From: Riptortus pedestris
Taxonomy: Eukaryota; Arthropoda; Insecta; Hemiptera; Alydidae
Length of the DNA: 64,000 nucleotides
Direction: 5' to 3'
NCBI GenBank assembly: GCA_019009955.1
Contig: CM032232.1
Span: 68,800,001 to 68,864,000 of the forward strand
Shown here piece after piece: positions 13,880 to 26,305 of the stretch (within the stretch, counting starts at the first letter, position 1; every line of letters begins with the position of its first letter). The notes under the pieces are model-generated. The model was not told where the DNA came from, searched no databases, and worked only from the letters and a program-made list of their open reading frames with translations. Made by a program: the position numbers and the translations under genes.

Positions 13880-14473
13880 AGTATTCTTCGTGCGGTATTC
13901 TACAAAATTAAGTTGAAAGATGGTAACTCACATGAATGACAGTATGTATACTTGGCTCAAAATTGTTTTCTCATAACAGAAATAGTTATGGTACTAATTG
14001 TTTGCTGTTGAATAAAAATCCATATTTATAAATGGGGGGAGGGCGCCCTGGTACTGGGATTCATGGGTCCTCCTAGTTTATTTACAATAAAATCTAAATT
14101 TACAGCTTCAATTTCAAAAACATAATAATGTTTTATGTGCTGTTTTATAACCAATAGAGTTATATTCTGAGAGCCATCTAAAAATCCTTCGGGTTTAAGG
14201 GGGAAAGGATATATTCCCCTGCTCCCTGCTCTAGAAAAAGTTCACAGTAAATCCTGAGTAATTTGAAGAATAGATAACTGGGGAATAAAGAAAGAAAAAG
14301 TAAAAAAGGATCACCTACAGAATCGGGCTAACCTATCTCAATCATATTCATATCTATTATGGCTGGTTGGTGGCACCCATTGTCAAGGTTTTAATTAAAG
14401 CCAACTCCCTCCTCTATGAAAATATATTTCAACGAATTGCGCTTTCAGGGCAAGACCTTCTCTTCAATGCTCG

Positions 14474-14474
<1 letters not shown>

Positions 14475-14504
<30 letters not shown>

Positions 14505-14516
14505 ATATATATATAT
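14475..14516. repeat. (GTAT)n/(TA)n microsatellite
   Basis: Five to six GTAT units flanked by TA dinucleotides. Confidence 0.9.
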
Positions 14517-14725
14517 TAAATAAAATGTTCTCAAAAACAATATTTTTAGATATCAAACCCCTAGGTACTAGGTGATCCCCCAATTATCTTAAGGGAAAAC
14601 TGCTAATTCGACGTAATAGAATGTTGTGAACTATTTACGTCTAATCCACACACTTGATCTATATATATAATAAATGACGAAAACGCTCAATAAAATAATA
14701 ATATTGTTTTTCATTAAAAATGAAG

Positions 14726-14948
14726 GGGCTCAGGTTAGCCATGTGAGTTTAAGTGTTGACCTTAATCTCACATGGCAAACTTAGAGTGGCGAGTTCGATT
14801 CTCGACTAGGCACAGGAAATTTTATAGTGACGGAATTCATTAAATAAAATCCTTAATCCCCACCCGGGTTAGAAAAGGGTGGTAACCTGTAGATAACCCG
14901 TTAATTAGCCTTAGTTGCAAGAAGTGGACGTTAATAAATAATAATAAT
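14726..14948 (+). mobile_element. tRNA-derived SINE, full-length copy
   Basis: The head, GGGCTCAGGTTAG, resembles a pol III A box. About 55 bases on, GAGTTCGATTC matches a B box. A family-specific body follows (ATTCATTAAATAAAATCCTTA; TAGAAAAGGGTGGTAACC), then an (AAT)n tail. It is bounded by a perfect 10-base target duplication, AAAAATGAAG, at 14716-14725 and 14949-14958, which shows LINE-type retroposition. This copy is the best-bounded representative in the window. Confidence 0.92.
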
Positions 14949-15053
14949 AAAAATGAAGATATTCTTAGGGATTACCATTCCTAATATTGTTTTTTTTTCG
15001 TTTATTAATACTATTTTCATTTCCTAAAATAAGAACAATTATTTAATTTTTTC

Positions 15054-15230
15054 GGGGCTCAGGTTAGCCATGTGAGTTAAAGCGTTGACCTTAATCTCAC
15101 ATGGTAAACCTAGAGTGGTGAGTTCGATTCCCGCCTGGGCAAAGGAATTTATTTAGTGACGGAATTCATTAAATAAAATCCTTAGACCCACCCTGGTTAG
15201 AAAAGGGTGGTAACTGTAGATAACCCGTCC
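15054..15230 (+). mobile_element. tRNA-derived SINE, 3'-truncated copy
   Basis: The head has good A- and B-box matches (GAGTTCGATTCCCGCC), followed by the family body up to TAACCCGTCC; the tail is missing. It lies about 100 bases downstream of the previous copy in the same orientation. Confidence 0.88.
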
Positions 15231-15821
15231 AAGTTAAAAATCTGTTCATTTGTTACTACCCGTTCGGAAAGGACGGACGTACTCAGAACATAAATACTCT
15301 GGAATTCCTGTATGGATAATACGAAATTATTTTTCACCGAAATTAAAACTAGGCTATGAGAGGGAACTGATAACTCATTAAAAGTTCTTCCCAAATATTA
15401 AAATGTTGTAAAACCTTGCTATGACTTCCGAACTGAACTTTTAACAACAATCGCAGTTAAATGACTGATTTTTTTTTATTTGTTTAAAAAAAAAAAGAAG
15501 AAAGAAACAAGCAAAAAGAACTTTCAGTTTATTAGACAGTTTGCCCGCAATACTCCCAAGCCTTGGCGTAGTTTTGAAGTTTAGTCGATTAGTTCATTAG
15601 GAAGTTCTTCTCAGCGAGCTAACCTCAATTTGTGGGCATTCTTCCGGCCACAACTAGAGAAAGGAAGAGGATCCTCGGGGAACAGCCCTTAATTATGATT
15701 AACGACACTCCCTTATAGCCAACTTCACCAATTCCTATCGAGGAGTCAAGTTTAAGAAATTTAAATTTCTAATTAGAATTCTGTAAATTAATGAGTGAAA
15801 TAAACTATTTTTAAATATTTA

Positions 15822-15985
15822 TTTTTTTATTAACGTCCACTTTGACTAATTGGGGCGGGTTATCTACAGGGAACTACCCTTTTCTAGCCCGGGTGGGACT
15901 AGGGAATTTATTTAATGAGTCCATCACTAAATAAATTTCTACTGCCCAGGACGGGAATCGAAGCCGCCACTCTAGGCTTACCATA
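15822..15985 (-). mobile_element. tRNA-derived SINE, 5'-truncated copy
   Basis: Reverse-strand copy: the tail side is at the left, then the family body and the B box (GGGAATCGAAGCC as read on the plus strand). Homology stops near 15985 before the A box. Confidence 0.82.
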
Positions 15986-16020
15986 TGAAATATTTTAAAA
16001 TAAGCATACGTCTAATGTAA

Positions 16021-16162
16021 TTATCTGCTTCCACAAGCCCTACGCTATTGATATTAATTATATTATACGTATTTTTAAATAAACATTCGTGTAATATAAT
16101 TATTATTAACGTGATTTTTGATACCAAAAATCATGTATTGTAGGACTTGTGGAAGCAGATAA
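16021..16162. repeat. short foldback (MITE-like) element
   Basis: Inverted arms of 23 bases (16021-16043 and 16140-16162) differ at one position, and further inner complementarity continues toward an AT-rich centre. The whole is about 142 bases. No second copy is visible in the window, so a family cannot be shown. Confidence 0.6.
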
Positions 16163-16349
16163 ATCATTTGAGGTTGCAAGACTATCCTACACCACCTGAA
16201 ATTAGAAATATTAATGAAGTATTGTTTTGTAAACCAGGCACCAAACCTAGGATACGTATTTTTGTATGTATTTACTATGAGTTTTATACTAGTTTTAATT
16301 TTTCTCTAAAAAAAGGGTAGATGTCAAACTTCTTTTATTTTTTTTTTTT

Positions 16350-16469
16350 TTAGCAGATTTACCTTAAGGAAAATCAGCTTTTGAGGTCGTACTCATGACA
16401 TGATTCTTGGAAAATATCGTCAAATGTTCATTTATCCTATCTAGGAGATGACAAAAATTAGGTCCGTTC

Positions 16470-16513
<44 letters not shown>

Positions 16514-16516
16514 TCG

Positions 16517-16556
<40 letters not shown>

Positions 16557-17024
16557 CACACACACACTTGTCTGTTACCGCTCTGGCGGTCGCAATTCTT
16601 ATTTGATCTTTACCAAACTCAATATATAAGCGTTTCATACAATACAATTCGTTAAAGGCCGAAATTGAAACTGTGATAGGGGGTAATAAGGGGATAATTT
16701 CTAAAATTCGAAATATCTCCGTAATTATACATCGGAACGAAAAATTGTATAAAACCAATTTTATTGCAAATTGTACTATAAAAATTGTTATATACATTTA
16801 CTCTCTATCTTGAATACTAACCGAGATATTTGCATTTTTCAATTTTCAGCCTTCAGTAAACCCCCACTCCTACTCAGGTCAAAAAGCTATTATATTATGA
16901 ATCACTTTATTTGAAACCCAAATACCAAATATTGTTCTCATCGAACTTTTACGTTTTGAGATAAATGTAAATACATGACGCACATGGGAAATCTTAGTTA
17001 ACACAGCGCCTCCGCGACGGACTT
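16350..17024 (-). mobile_element. HINE-like element, full-length copy
   Basis: On the reverse strand it runs from the 5' end near 17024 (AAGTCCGTCGCGG hairpin region) to the 3' end at 16350. The 3' palindrome is slightly decayed (GATTTTCCTTAAGGTAAATC), followed by TGCTAA. The usual (TA)n tract is internal, here partly converted to (CA)n. It is non-coding; the open frames across the TA tract are artefacts. Confidence 0.85.
16474..16570. repeat. compound (TA)n(CA)n microsatellite
   Basis: TA tract with one CTCG interruption, followed by about 25 bases of CA repeats, inside a HINE-like copy. Confidence 0.93.
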
Positions 17025-18124
17025 CTTTGTTTTGTACTGATTAAGGACAATTTCGAATAAGAAATAGTCGTTCGCTTAAAAATATCAATCATATACTGGA
17101 ATATATTGACTCCAAATTAAATTGAATAATTTTATATATTTAAACACTCATGCTCGGATTAAGCCCCCCCCCCCCTCCGCGTGCAATGCAAGTAATAAGT
17201 AAATGCTATTTTGAGCGAATCATTAAAAACTTTTTTATCAGTAAAATTGATTACTTTTTATTTTCATTTTAAACTAAAATACTCCCTCCCCTCTTTTACT
17301 TTCGCTTACTGTATCATTTAGAAAGTCGATTAATGGTTGAATAACTTGCGTATTAGTTTTAAATATTTGTTTTATTTTTCCTTATTCTCCGGATAATGCG
17401 ATTTCTTATAAAATATACTGGTAATAAGGCGAATTTACATAACCTGTCCTCCTTCACTGGCGCACCAGCAGCAGTAGCAGGATATTCTGAATCCTGCTGG
17501 AATAAATAACCCATTATAAGTTTTAAATTATTGGCTGCATTCCGACTGTTAATTTTCATACAAATACGAATTTCTCGCACAACTTAATTTGTCAGTGGTT
17601 ATCTATGTGATTATTTTATTGAGCAGTTTTGTTTGGTTAAATACCTCCTCCATTCATTATTCATAGTTGCATACAATTCTTTAGCTTTGTCACAATTTTG
17701 GGTAATTGGAACTACTTACCTTATGGCTGTAAGTAGTTCTATAATTATCTTTACAAGGTACTCCGTGAGATTAACAGCTTCCCCATTCTCAGGAATGACT
17801 CACAAATGATGCCACCTGCTCATTCTATTCTCTATTTCTCCTTTACTAAGAATCCTATTATAATCCTTAAAACCTTAAAGTGTTATACTAGCTTAAATTG
17901 TATTTCGCATGACAACTGTGGAAGTTTTCTGGAAGGTTGTTGACGAAAAAAATCAAATAATTCGTTCAGTATTTAAATTGGAGGAAAAAGTATAAACCAT
18001 TAATTGTGGGACATTACTTCCCAACAAAATTGGTTTTATGGAAGAACTGAATTGAACAGTAGTTTTGTTCCTCAACCTCTGTAAGCCTATTAACCGCACT
18101 TATTGAAATAACTTTACACTTTTA
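17025..18124. other. non-coding stretch
   Basis: No gene or known family. A poly-C run lies at 17165-17175. Confidence 0.45.
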
Positions 18125-18220
18125 TTTAATTGACAGTGAACTGAATTGCTGCATAATTCGCATATAAAGATGGACATTTCGATTTTTATGATCTAGGGTC
18201 CCTATACAGTTTCATTCCTC
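18125..18220 (+). repeat. 96-base direct repeat, left copy
   Basis: It begins TTTAATTGACAGTGAACTG and is matched by an equally long copy at 18647-18742, at roughly 80 percent identity by eye. The two copies bracket a truncated HINE-like segment. Origin unknown. Confidence 0.75.
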
Positions 18221-18640
18221 GGGGTTTCAAACTAAAGATCAAGTTCGTTACGGCTAAAATCGGACCAGGGGGAGGGAGGTGGGGTTAGAAAGGGGGAATT
18301 TTGAAAATTCGAAATATCTCCTTTATTATACGTCTGATCGAAAATTTGTATAGACCCAAGTTTATTGGAAATAACCTTTACTATAAATAGTGTTATATAC
18401 ATTTATTCTTTATCTTTAGTATTAACGGAGATATCTGCATTTTTCAGTTTTCAGCCTTTAGCAAACCCCCACTTCTACTCAAGTTACATAAACAATAATG
18501 TTATATATTACACCACTTTATTTGAAGCTTAAATGCCAAATATTGTGCTCATTGAACTTTTACATTTTGAGGTAAATTCAAATAGGTGACGGACGTGGGA
18601 AGTCTCCTAAATTAACGCAGCTCCTACGTAACGGACGTTT
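18221..18640 (-). mobile_element. HINE-like element, internal plus 5' part
   Basis: Reverse-strand family sequence from the 5' end near 18640 (ACGTCCGTTACGTAGG) to the middle. The (TA)n tract and 3' end are missing. It lies between two 96-base direct repeats. Confidence 0.8.
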
Positions 18641-18646
18641 TTTTTG

Positions 18647-18742
18647 TTTAATTGACAGTGAACTGAATTCCTACATAATCCGCATATAAAGAGGGATATT
18701 TCGAATTTTTTTGACTAGTTTCCTTATAAACTTTCATTCCTC
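18647..18742 (+). repeat. 96-base direct repeat, right copy
   Basis: Partner of 18125-18220, with the same length and boundaries. See that entry. Confidence 0.75.
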
Positions 18743-18757
18743 AATGGTTGTCGCTAA

Positions 18758-18815
18758 CACTTAATTATTTAGTGACGAACTCATTAAATAAAATTCTAAG
18801 TCCTTTATTCATGAG
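18758..18815 (+). mobile_element. SINE fragment
   Basis: Only the body block TTTAGTGACGAACTCATTAAATAAAATTCTAAGTCC of the tRNA-derived SINE is recognisable. Both ends are lost. Confidence 0.6.
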
Positions 18816-21800
18816 CTGTTGAGCCAAGGATTATCACTTTCAACTTCTTCAAATTCGAACTGGTCTTTTTTTGTTACCCGAGTCATATGGATTTTAAAGC
18901 AATATTTGTGCAACACTGGTGTTCTATTTTTTCTAAGAAGAAAATTAGAGTATAATGGAAATTAGAGATGGTGTTGTTCTGTTATTCTGAAATTCATCTG
19001 AGTATTGTCTATAATAATTAGTGACTAGTAATAAAATGTAACATGATACTGATTTAGGAATAAGTGTGAAAATGTCCGTTCCTGCGAGGTAACGAATTGA
19101 TAAACCGCTCTGAAAATAAATTTTTAGATTATCATATAATTAAAAAAAAAAAGAAAAAGGGAGAAAGTAAAGCAGGGGTTAGAGGAGAACCTACCTTTCC
19201 ACTCTTAACGAGCCTCCTTGTTAGAGTTTTTAATTGCATGAGAGTGTTGTTCGATTTATACCCGGGCAGAGGGCGCAATTCGGAGAGCTAACTCCTCGCT
19301 GAAGGACGCCCATAACTCAAGCTACAGCCTATTATCGAATCAAAGCCTCTTAGAACAACACACTCATAGCCATTGTACAGTAATTATTATTCCTTTGCAT
19401 ACAGTAATTACCAATATTCCGTTATGTTATTCACTATGCAACTACTACATAATCAGTTAGCTCCTCTACCTATTGTATTTACCTGATTGGATAATTATTA
19501 ACGGAGTATGCCCAGTACAATCAGTGTAAAGCTTGAAGTAAATCCGTAACACTATTGCTGCTCAATGACTAAGTATCATTCAGGACTTTTAAACTTTTAT
19601 ATGGAATTTATAATTTTAGTTAAGAACTGAGAATGTGCTGCCCAAAATCAAGTAAATTTTAATTTAAATGGAAACTTTGAAATGCTCTACATTACATAAC
19701 GTCATGTTCTCCTTATTATTATTGTTAATAATATTAATAACAACTTCTCTATAATATTCTTAATATTAGATTCAGGATTATGATGAGTAGTGTATATGTT
19801 GAGAAAATAGGGCAAAGTCATGTATGACATTTCTGCCAATCCTGTACCGTCTTAACTTTTAACCGAATCTAGAGATTGCATGAAACATAAATTGCTCTAA
19901 ATTTAATTTAGCTTATTGGGCATTATACAGACATCCTCAGCCGCTATTTATATTATGGTGGCTAAATATCTTTTGAGTCTGGAATTCAAAGGAATGTTTT
20001 AAGGAGGTGGCAGAGATCCAGGTCCTGCAATGGCTGTATAGGCTAGAAGTTAGATATTTTAAATAAAGATTATTTGCCAAGAAAACAACTATTAAATATG
20101 CCGGGATGTACAATTTGAATGTCTTTAATAAATCTGGATGTGCACAGTAGGTCTGTTTTCCTCTACAATACGTTTTATTTTGACAGAACGCACTTTCAGA
20201 GCAACAGCTCCCCATCTTCAGTGCCTGTTGGCATAAACAAGAACGTATGAAAATCATGAAATCAACATTATTTAAATTAAAAATCTTTACCTAAAAAAAA
20301 TAAAAAAGAAGGAAGAAAACAAAACATAATTACAAATACAAGGTAACGATCAACAATAGATCAAAATAGATATAAATATCACAGAAAAAAGGGGGGTTGT
20401 CAATACTAAAAAACCATACTTAGCTAGATTAAAAAAAAAATAGACAAATTTAAAACTACACTGCTAGAACTAACTGCTAAAAACAACATATTAACTTAAT
20501 AAAATAATTTTTAATAAAATTTGACCACTTTTCGCGTATGTTTTGCCCTCGAAAGATTACTGGACCACAGTCAAACTCGACACAATAAATCCAACTCAAG
20601 AACCTTAAATTCAAGATTAGGCAATATATTATATGAAGCAATCCATTCAATTTAATAAACCGTAATTCTCCAAACCTTTCCCATTTTAATCAAATCCACT
20701 TCTTTATAAGGACAATATTAATGAAGAAGAAGTGCGTTTCTATCAACACTTATAATCTGACAGTCCATTAACGGCTGATCTGAATAACAAATGGATTCTG
20801 AAGGGGATGAGTCGAAAATTATTTAAATCGATTATTAATAAAAAGTAGCCAATAGAAGGAAGAGAATCAGACCCAACTACTGCTTTCGAAAACCCAGAGG
20901 TTGGTGTCCAAACTATCGATTCAGATTAACAATTCATTCCTTTTCTTCCTCAACTAGGCCGAGTCGATACGAGCTTCACTCTAGCTAAAAATACACATGG
21001 ATTCTCTCCTCAAGCTCCAGTAGCTCTGGAGTGTAATTCATTTAGACAAATCTCATGTTATTTATCGAATTTCTACTGCTCGAGTATCATCAATCAACAT
21101 AGAATACCTTTTTATCAGTTCATTTAGATATTTAGCTACTTCTGATCATGTGAACAATTATGTTAAATAACAAGAGCCCTTTAAAAATATCTTAAAAGAA
21201 CCCACTTAACATATTATTTCATAAATACGAATTTCTCTCTGGAAGTTTACTCTAATTCAAATTAAAAAATAAAATGAACAGAAAGAGGAAAAGGTACAAC
21301 CCTTTTTTTAAGTCCAATAACCTCTGGTTACAGTAAAATAAAACCTGAAATTAATTGGTTTGTGTTATATAATTATTTTAATCTTGTATCTATTTTCAAA
21401 AAATGTATAAATCCTTGAGTCCTTTCAAATAAGAATTTAGGTCGTTTACATAGATTTCCAGATACGAATAAAAACTAAATTCATTAAAGGCCACAATTCA
21501 GTATGTAAATACAAGTTAAAATACACAAATCTGCCTGGGAGCCTTAGTAGGGGTGGAGATTTCATTGGTTATCTCGAATTGTGATATTTAGTCTTATCCC
21601 TTAATTACATTTAACAATAATACATCAGGTGTAAGGATAATACATATTTATATACCATAAACATAAAAATGATTACTTCCTACAAGGAGCTTAATATTGA
21701 AGGTGATATCTTTATAATTGATTTTCGTCGTTCTGAAATGAAACTCACAGGCAGCAGAAATTCAACTTTTTTAAAAATCTCATCTAAAAAGCTATCCATG

Positions 21801-22589
21801 ACATACAATCAGACAAGAATCACGCCTTCCATATGAATCGAAGACGTTAGCCGTTTGTATTCCTGAAGCCTCCATCCGCTCATTAGATGCCTGTCCCCTG
21901 CTCAAGTATGCTTGACGTTGAGTCTTCGGCATTTTGGACCCAGGCCATAACACTACCTGCATCCTTCTTATTTATTGATTGGCTGGTTATTCGCCCGGAC
22001 GTGTCGTTTTTTTATGGCTCTCCAATTGCTTTATTGGCCTTTGTTCTGCGCTCCATTCCTTCCTTGCCTCATCATTTAGAGCCATTTGGTTGTGTAACAT
22101 CCTGAAAATATCAATGTAACATCCTGTCATTTATATTATGAAACAGGACCTCTTAAGTTTTATATTATACACACAGTTTAGTTTAGTATAACCGGCCCTT
22201 CCTTTGTAGCAGAACCTGATTCAATAGACGCATCTATTTCAATTTTTTCTTCAAAGCACCAAATGTTATCTGTTTGTTTCTAGGTCAATGAGTCCCTTTA
22301 GTAATTGAAGGTTATGCGCATAACCTGATATCAAAATCAGGCTTACATAATACACAAGAATGTTGTAGTTTTGTAACGTTGATCATTATTGCAACTAATC
22401 TCATTAGAATCCTGTCCTACTGGAACACTTGTGCTCAAACTGCATCTAAAGCTGGTTACTATTGAATAGTACATTATGAAATAGAAAAGTCTCTGAAACG
22501 TATGAATAATTGTTTAAAATCAACTTTGTATTCTTACACGAATGCTATTTAAGTTGTATGGGATTTCGGAAAATTCTCATCAATAGGAT
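18816..22589. other. AT-rich non-coding stretch
   Basis: About 3.8 kb with no recognised gene or repeat family. The open frames at 19097-19291, 19937-20257 and 21887-22105 show no known motif and no splice context. Confidence 0.45.
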
Positions 22590-22945
22590 ATGACGAAAAA
22601 ATATATATTTTCATATATGTCTGTTACCGCTTAGCAATCTTAATCGCTTAATTGTTGTTTGAGAGTTCAAAACTCGATATATACAAGCGTTTCATGTAAA
22701 ACTAAAGATCAAGTTTGTTAACTGCTGAATCTGGAGAGGGCTGGGATAAAAGGAAATATCCGTTATCCTAATAACTCCTAAATCGGACTCATAAATCGGA
22801 TCGAAATATTTTAATTAATGAATCTTATGGTAACTTTAATTTTCTATAAACTCCTTTCTGCACTCTTCCTCTATCTCGAATATTAATGGAGGTATTGGCA
22901 TTTTTTAATTTTCAGCCTTCAGTAAACCCCCCCCTTTCTAATTGG
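22590..22945 (-). mobile_element. HINE-like element, degenerate copy
   Basis: The reverse-strand middle of the family is recognisable (GTCTGTTACCGCT; TTTCATGTAAAACTAAAGATC; TTCAGCCTTCAGTAAACCCC). Both ends are eroded and only a very short TA-rich tract remains. Confidence 0.72.
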
Positions 22946-23269
22946 GTTTTTTTCTTAGAAATTGAGAATATTTCGTAAGATGAGATCACCAGTGGTTGTT
23001 TCAGCCCTTGGGCCATTTTTGACGGACTCCTTGAATGTATAGGTTAAGAATGGAGAGCAGGAGAGGGGTTTGGGTTCTTTAGATATGGTATTTTCTATCC
23101 CTACAGGAACTAGCAATTGAGGCGGAAATATCATGAAAAGTTTGATTTATTCAAGTCAGGTACCTCTCAAGATTCTAAAGACAGCCCTTAGTTTGCTAGA
23201 GTGGCCTGTAATCACAAGTTTGTTTCTATGGCTAGATAAGAGCTTTGCTGGGTTCATTACTGCTTTGAG

Positions 23270-23600
23270 ATGGCTACAAAGTAACTTCTATCGATAATGG
23301 CGGGGTTGAATGATGGTTACTATCGGCTGAGGGGTTGTTTACTGCTGTTTGGAGTGTGGGCATTCTTCGCTGACAGCCGCTTCCTCTCCTCCCTTCAAGG
23401 TATTGTCTGGACAGCTCTCTCTCTCTGTCTGCCAGGAAACACACGTCCGCCCTCTCTCTCATTCTCTTTTCTCTATATTTCACACACGTTCTCCTTACAC
23501 ACGCATTAGTAGCGTGGCGCCTCTCCCATTGAAGGAGTCTGTCGGACCCCCAGGTATTCTTTGTCGTAGCAGCTGATGGGAATCTACATTCAGCTGGCGG
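23270..23600. other. GC-richer island, no identified gene
   Basis: Composition is clearly less AT-rich than the surroundings. Overlapping open frames occur on both strands, the longest 156 codons on the minus strand (23274-23744). None has a recognisable domain. CAG followed by GTATTC near 23552 could be a splice donor on the plus strand. A regulatory element or an alternative fz2 first exon is possible but unproven. Confidence 0.25.
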
Positions 23601-23844
23601 GTCATCACCACGGATTTCATGATTGGAACAGAAATTAAGTAACTTTTTTGTTTTTCTGTGTTGTATGTCCATACCAAAAGTAATTATACTTCCTCTCACA
23701 AGCATTGCCCAATAATCATGGTTATGAATATAAATGAAATACATAAATTGTACTTACTAATGAAACCCATAGTCCCACGATATTAGTTTACTGTGATGGC
23801 ACACTATGTTAGGGCTTATTGAGTGAACTTTAATTAAAAAGTAT

Positions 23845-24190
23845 GGCAGGTTAGTTAAGGTGTTGGCCTTAACACACTTCTTAGACCTTGAGTAGTAGTG
23901 CGCTCGATTCTCTTATAGACAATAGGAATGTATTTATTTACAAATTAACTAAATAATATCGTCAGCCAATAGATATAAAAGGGGGTTTGTGGCCCAAACC
24001 CTTTAAGTCCCTAAAAAAAGCAAACGAACTACTTTAAAGTAGTTCGTTTGCTTTTTTTTTTTTTAGGGATTTTGAGGGTTTGCGCCACAAGCCCCCTTTT
24101 ATCTTTACTTCAGTCCCTAACAAGAAAAAGATTGTAACCTATAGATGGCTCGATTAGCTTTAGTTCCTTAAAGTGGGCGTTAATGACAAC
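23845..24190 (+). mobile_element. tRNA-derived SINE interrupted by a foldback element
   Basis: A degenerate SINE head (GGCAGGTTAGTTAAGG, B-box remnant GCTCGATTCTC) and body occupy the left side. The body and tail (GTAACCTATAGATGG; AAGTGGGCGTTAATGAC) resume on the right. A perfect-looking inverted repeat of about 135 bases separates them. Confidence 0.7.
23971..24105. mobile_element. foldback MITE-like element inside a SINE
   Basis: Two arms of about 65 and 70 bases are nearly complementary and meet at the centre ACTTTAAAGT (24031-24040) with no loop. The arms carry GGGGG-TTTGTGG and its complement, and differ mainly by poly-A/T length. Target duplication is not clear. It could be a MITE or a foldback produced by local inverted duplication. 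Confidence 0.72.
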
Positions 24191-24479
24191 GTTTAATTCA
24201 AAAATATGTGTGTGCATTACTTAGTTTACCGTTCCCAGATGTTTTCGGTTGACGTCTTGTGGCGAAATTGGACGTCATACGCATTATTGTTTCTTTTATT
24301 AGCTTTATCTCTTAAGCAACAACTAGTTCTTTTGAATGTTTCAGCATGTCTGTTGACGAGGAAATATTTCACTTGAACATAATGCACTTGAGTAGGAACA
24401 ACGATAAGAGAAAATAAAGGTATTACGGCCTTCCACAAATCCAACAAGGAGTTGTACGAGCCGTGTATCTACTATCCAA

Positions 24480-24740
24480 TGTCGAGAAGCATTCCCTGAG
24501 CCATGAATATCGACTGGATCTCCCGGCGATCAGACCCTGAGATATATTCCTAAGCTGCAAGTACTCGAGGGTGCTTTACGACCTTGCCAGCCTCCCCACA
24601 CATGCACGCTCTCTCAGCACCGTCCTCTCTCACTCTAATCTGATAGACCTCTTTGCTCTCCGGCTCTCCCTTCCTCCTTGCATTCCCAGCTATTGCCCTT
24701 TCACAGCCGTTGCACTTTGCTATCATCGACGTATGACAAG
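24480..24740. other. GC/pyrimidine-rich island, no identified gene
   Basis: Pyrimidine- and GC-richer than flanking DNA; no open frame of note. It may be regulatory; nothing specific can be assigned. Confidence 0.2.
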
Positions 24741-24879
24741 GAAATGATCAGGTTACATAAGTCTTATGGTGCTGGATGTGGGTTGTAAAGAGGAAGTCTT
24801 CCCACAACGATGTTTATTTAAGTAGGCCTAAACTATCGTTAAAAATGTCCTTCAAGTAAGGGCTGTGTTTATTATGTAA

Positions 24880-25326
24880 TTTCCCAGGTGCGTCTCCTAT
24901 TTTCATTTATCTCAAAACGTAAAGGTTCATTGAGAAAATATTTAGTATTCAGGCTTCAAATGAGGTGCTTCCTAATATAAAAGCCTATTGTTAATATGAA
25001 ATGAGTCGGAGTGGGGGTTTATTCAAGGCTGAAAACTAATAAAACCAAATATCTCGGTTAATAATCAAGATAGAGAAAATATGTATATAAGAGCATTTAT
25101 AGAGCATGACATTTTCAATAATATTGATTCTATACAATTTTTCGAAACGACTCATGACAACGAAGGTATTTTAAATTTTCTAAATTCACCCACTCTATAC
25201 CCCCATTCTCACTGGTTCGATTTGAGCCATTAACGAATTCGACCTTTAGTTTTACATAAAACGCTTATATATCGAGTTTGATTACAATCAAATTAGAATT
25301 GAGACCGCTAGAGCGTTAAAAGACAA

Positions 25327-25375
<49 letters not shown>
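24880..25375 (+). mobile_element. HINE-like element, partial copy
   Basis: Family sequence from just inside the 5' end (ATTTATCTCAAAACGTAAAG) through the middle to the (TA)n tract, where it stops. Both termini are absent. Confidence 0.8.
25328..25374. repeat. (TA)n microsatellite
   Basis: Pure TA run at the 3' end of a truncated HINE-like copy. Confidence 0.95.
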
Positions 25376-25378
<3 letters not shown>

Positions 25379-26041
25379 CAAAAAGTATTTCAATTGGAGG
25401 AGTAATAATGGTTTTGATTGCTGCCCTTGTAAATTTTAAAAAAATTATATGTTACGATATTTCGAACATTGCTATGCAACACACAAGAACTACCTTCACT
25501 TACGATATATTAATCCAATGTTGTGTATCGATTCTGAATGGTAACTATTGGAGTGAAGAGTAGTCTAAGGAATCTTAAATACTGGTTTCCAGGATTCGTA
25601 CGTGATGAGCGTTGAAGATGGAGACCAACTTGTTCTTTCCATAGTCTAACGTATCATATTGTGTACAATATAAACATTGTTTATTATTTCAGCAAGTGTG
25701 ACTCGACTTGTAATTAGACATCTGGGCCGCATCTGAAATTATTTATAAGCGACAGAGTGAAAATAAATTAAAGAATATACCTCTGTATAATTCTACTTCT
25801 GACATTGTTAAATTCCTTTTATTAAATCATATTTTACATTACATGTTGATTATTAGAAAATAGGCTTTAATTTTTAAACTTGAATCAGTTTAAAAAGCTA
25901 ATTTCTCAAATTTGATCGTAAAAACAAATTGGAATGGTATGAAGTACGCAACAATTTCCCAAGAGAAATTGATGAAGAATGAGATGGAACGCCGACCTAA
26001 CAGATTATGTGGCCAAACAGATATCATTTGTGCCATCACCC

Positions 26042-26305
26042 AAAAAGTCCGTCACGCAGGGGCTGCGTTAGCTAAGCAGGTTTCACACGTGCTTCACGTA
26101 TTTACATTTACCACAAGACGTAAAAATTCAACGAGAACAATATTTGGTATTTAGGCTTTAAATAATGTGCTTCATTATATAAAAGATTATTTGTTAATAT
26201 GACATGAGTAGGAGTAGGGGTTTACTGAATGAAAAAGCTTACATAACAACATTTATAGAACATTACATTTGCAATAAGATGGGTTCTATACAAAATTTCA
26301 CTCAC
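26042..26305 (+). mobile_element. HINE-like element, 5' half
   Basis: Intact 5' end (AAAGTCCGTCACGCAGGGG, hairpin ACGCAG/CTGCGT, then AGCAGGTTTC) running about 260 bases into the body, then lost after TTCTATACAAAATTTC. Confidence 0.82.

Noticed and set aside
14726..15230. Possible genuine tRNA gene at the A/B-box head
   Set aside because: No complete cloverleaf or acceptor stem; the same head is followed by the same body in many copies with target duplications, so it is a SINE.
16364..16797. Tyr-Ile repeat frames across the TA tract
   Set aside because: Artefacts of the (TA)n microsatellite inside a HINE-like copy.
23274..23744. 156-codon minus-strand frame, the longest outside fz2 and the pol remnants
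   Set aside because: No recognisable domain, no splice context, and competing frames on the other strand; the region is merely GC-richer.
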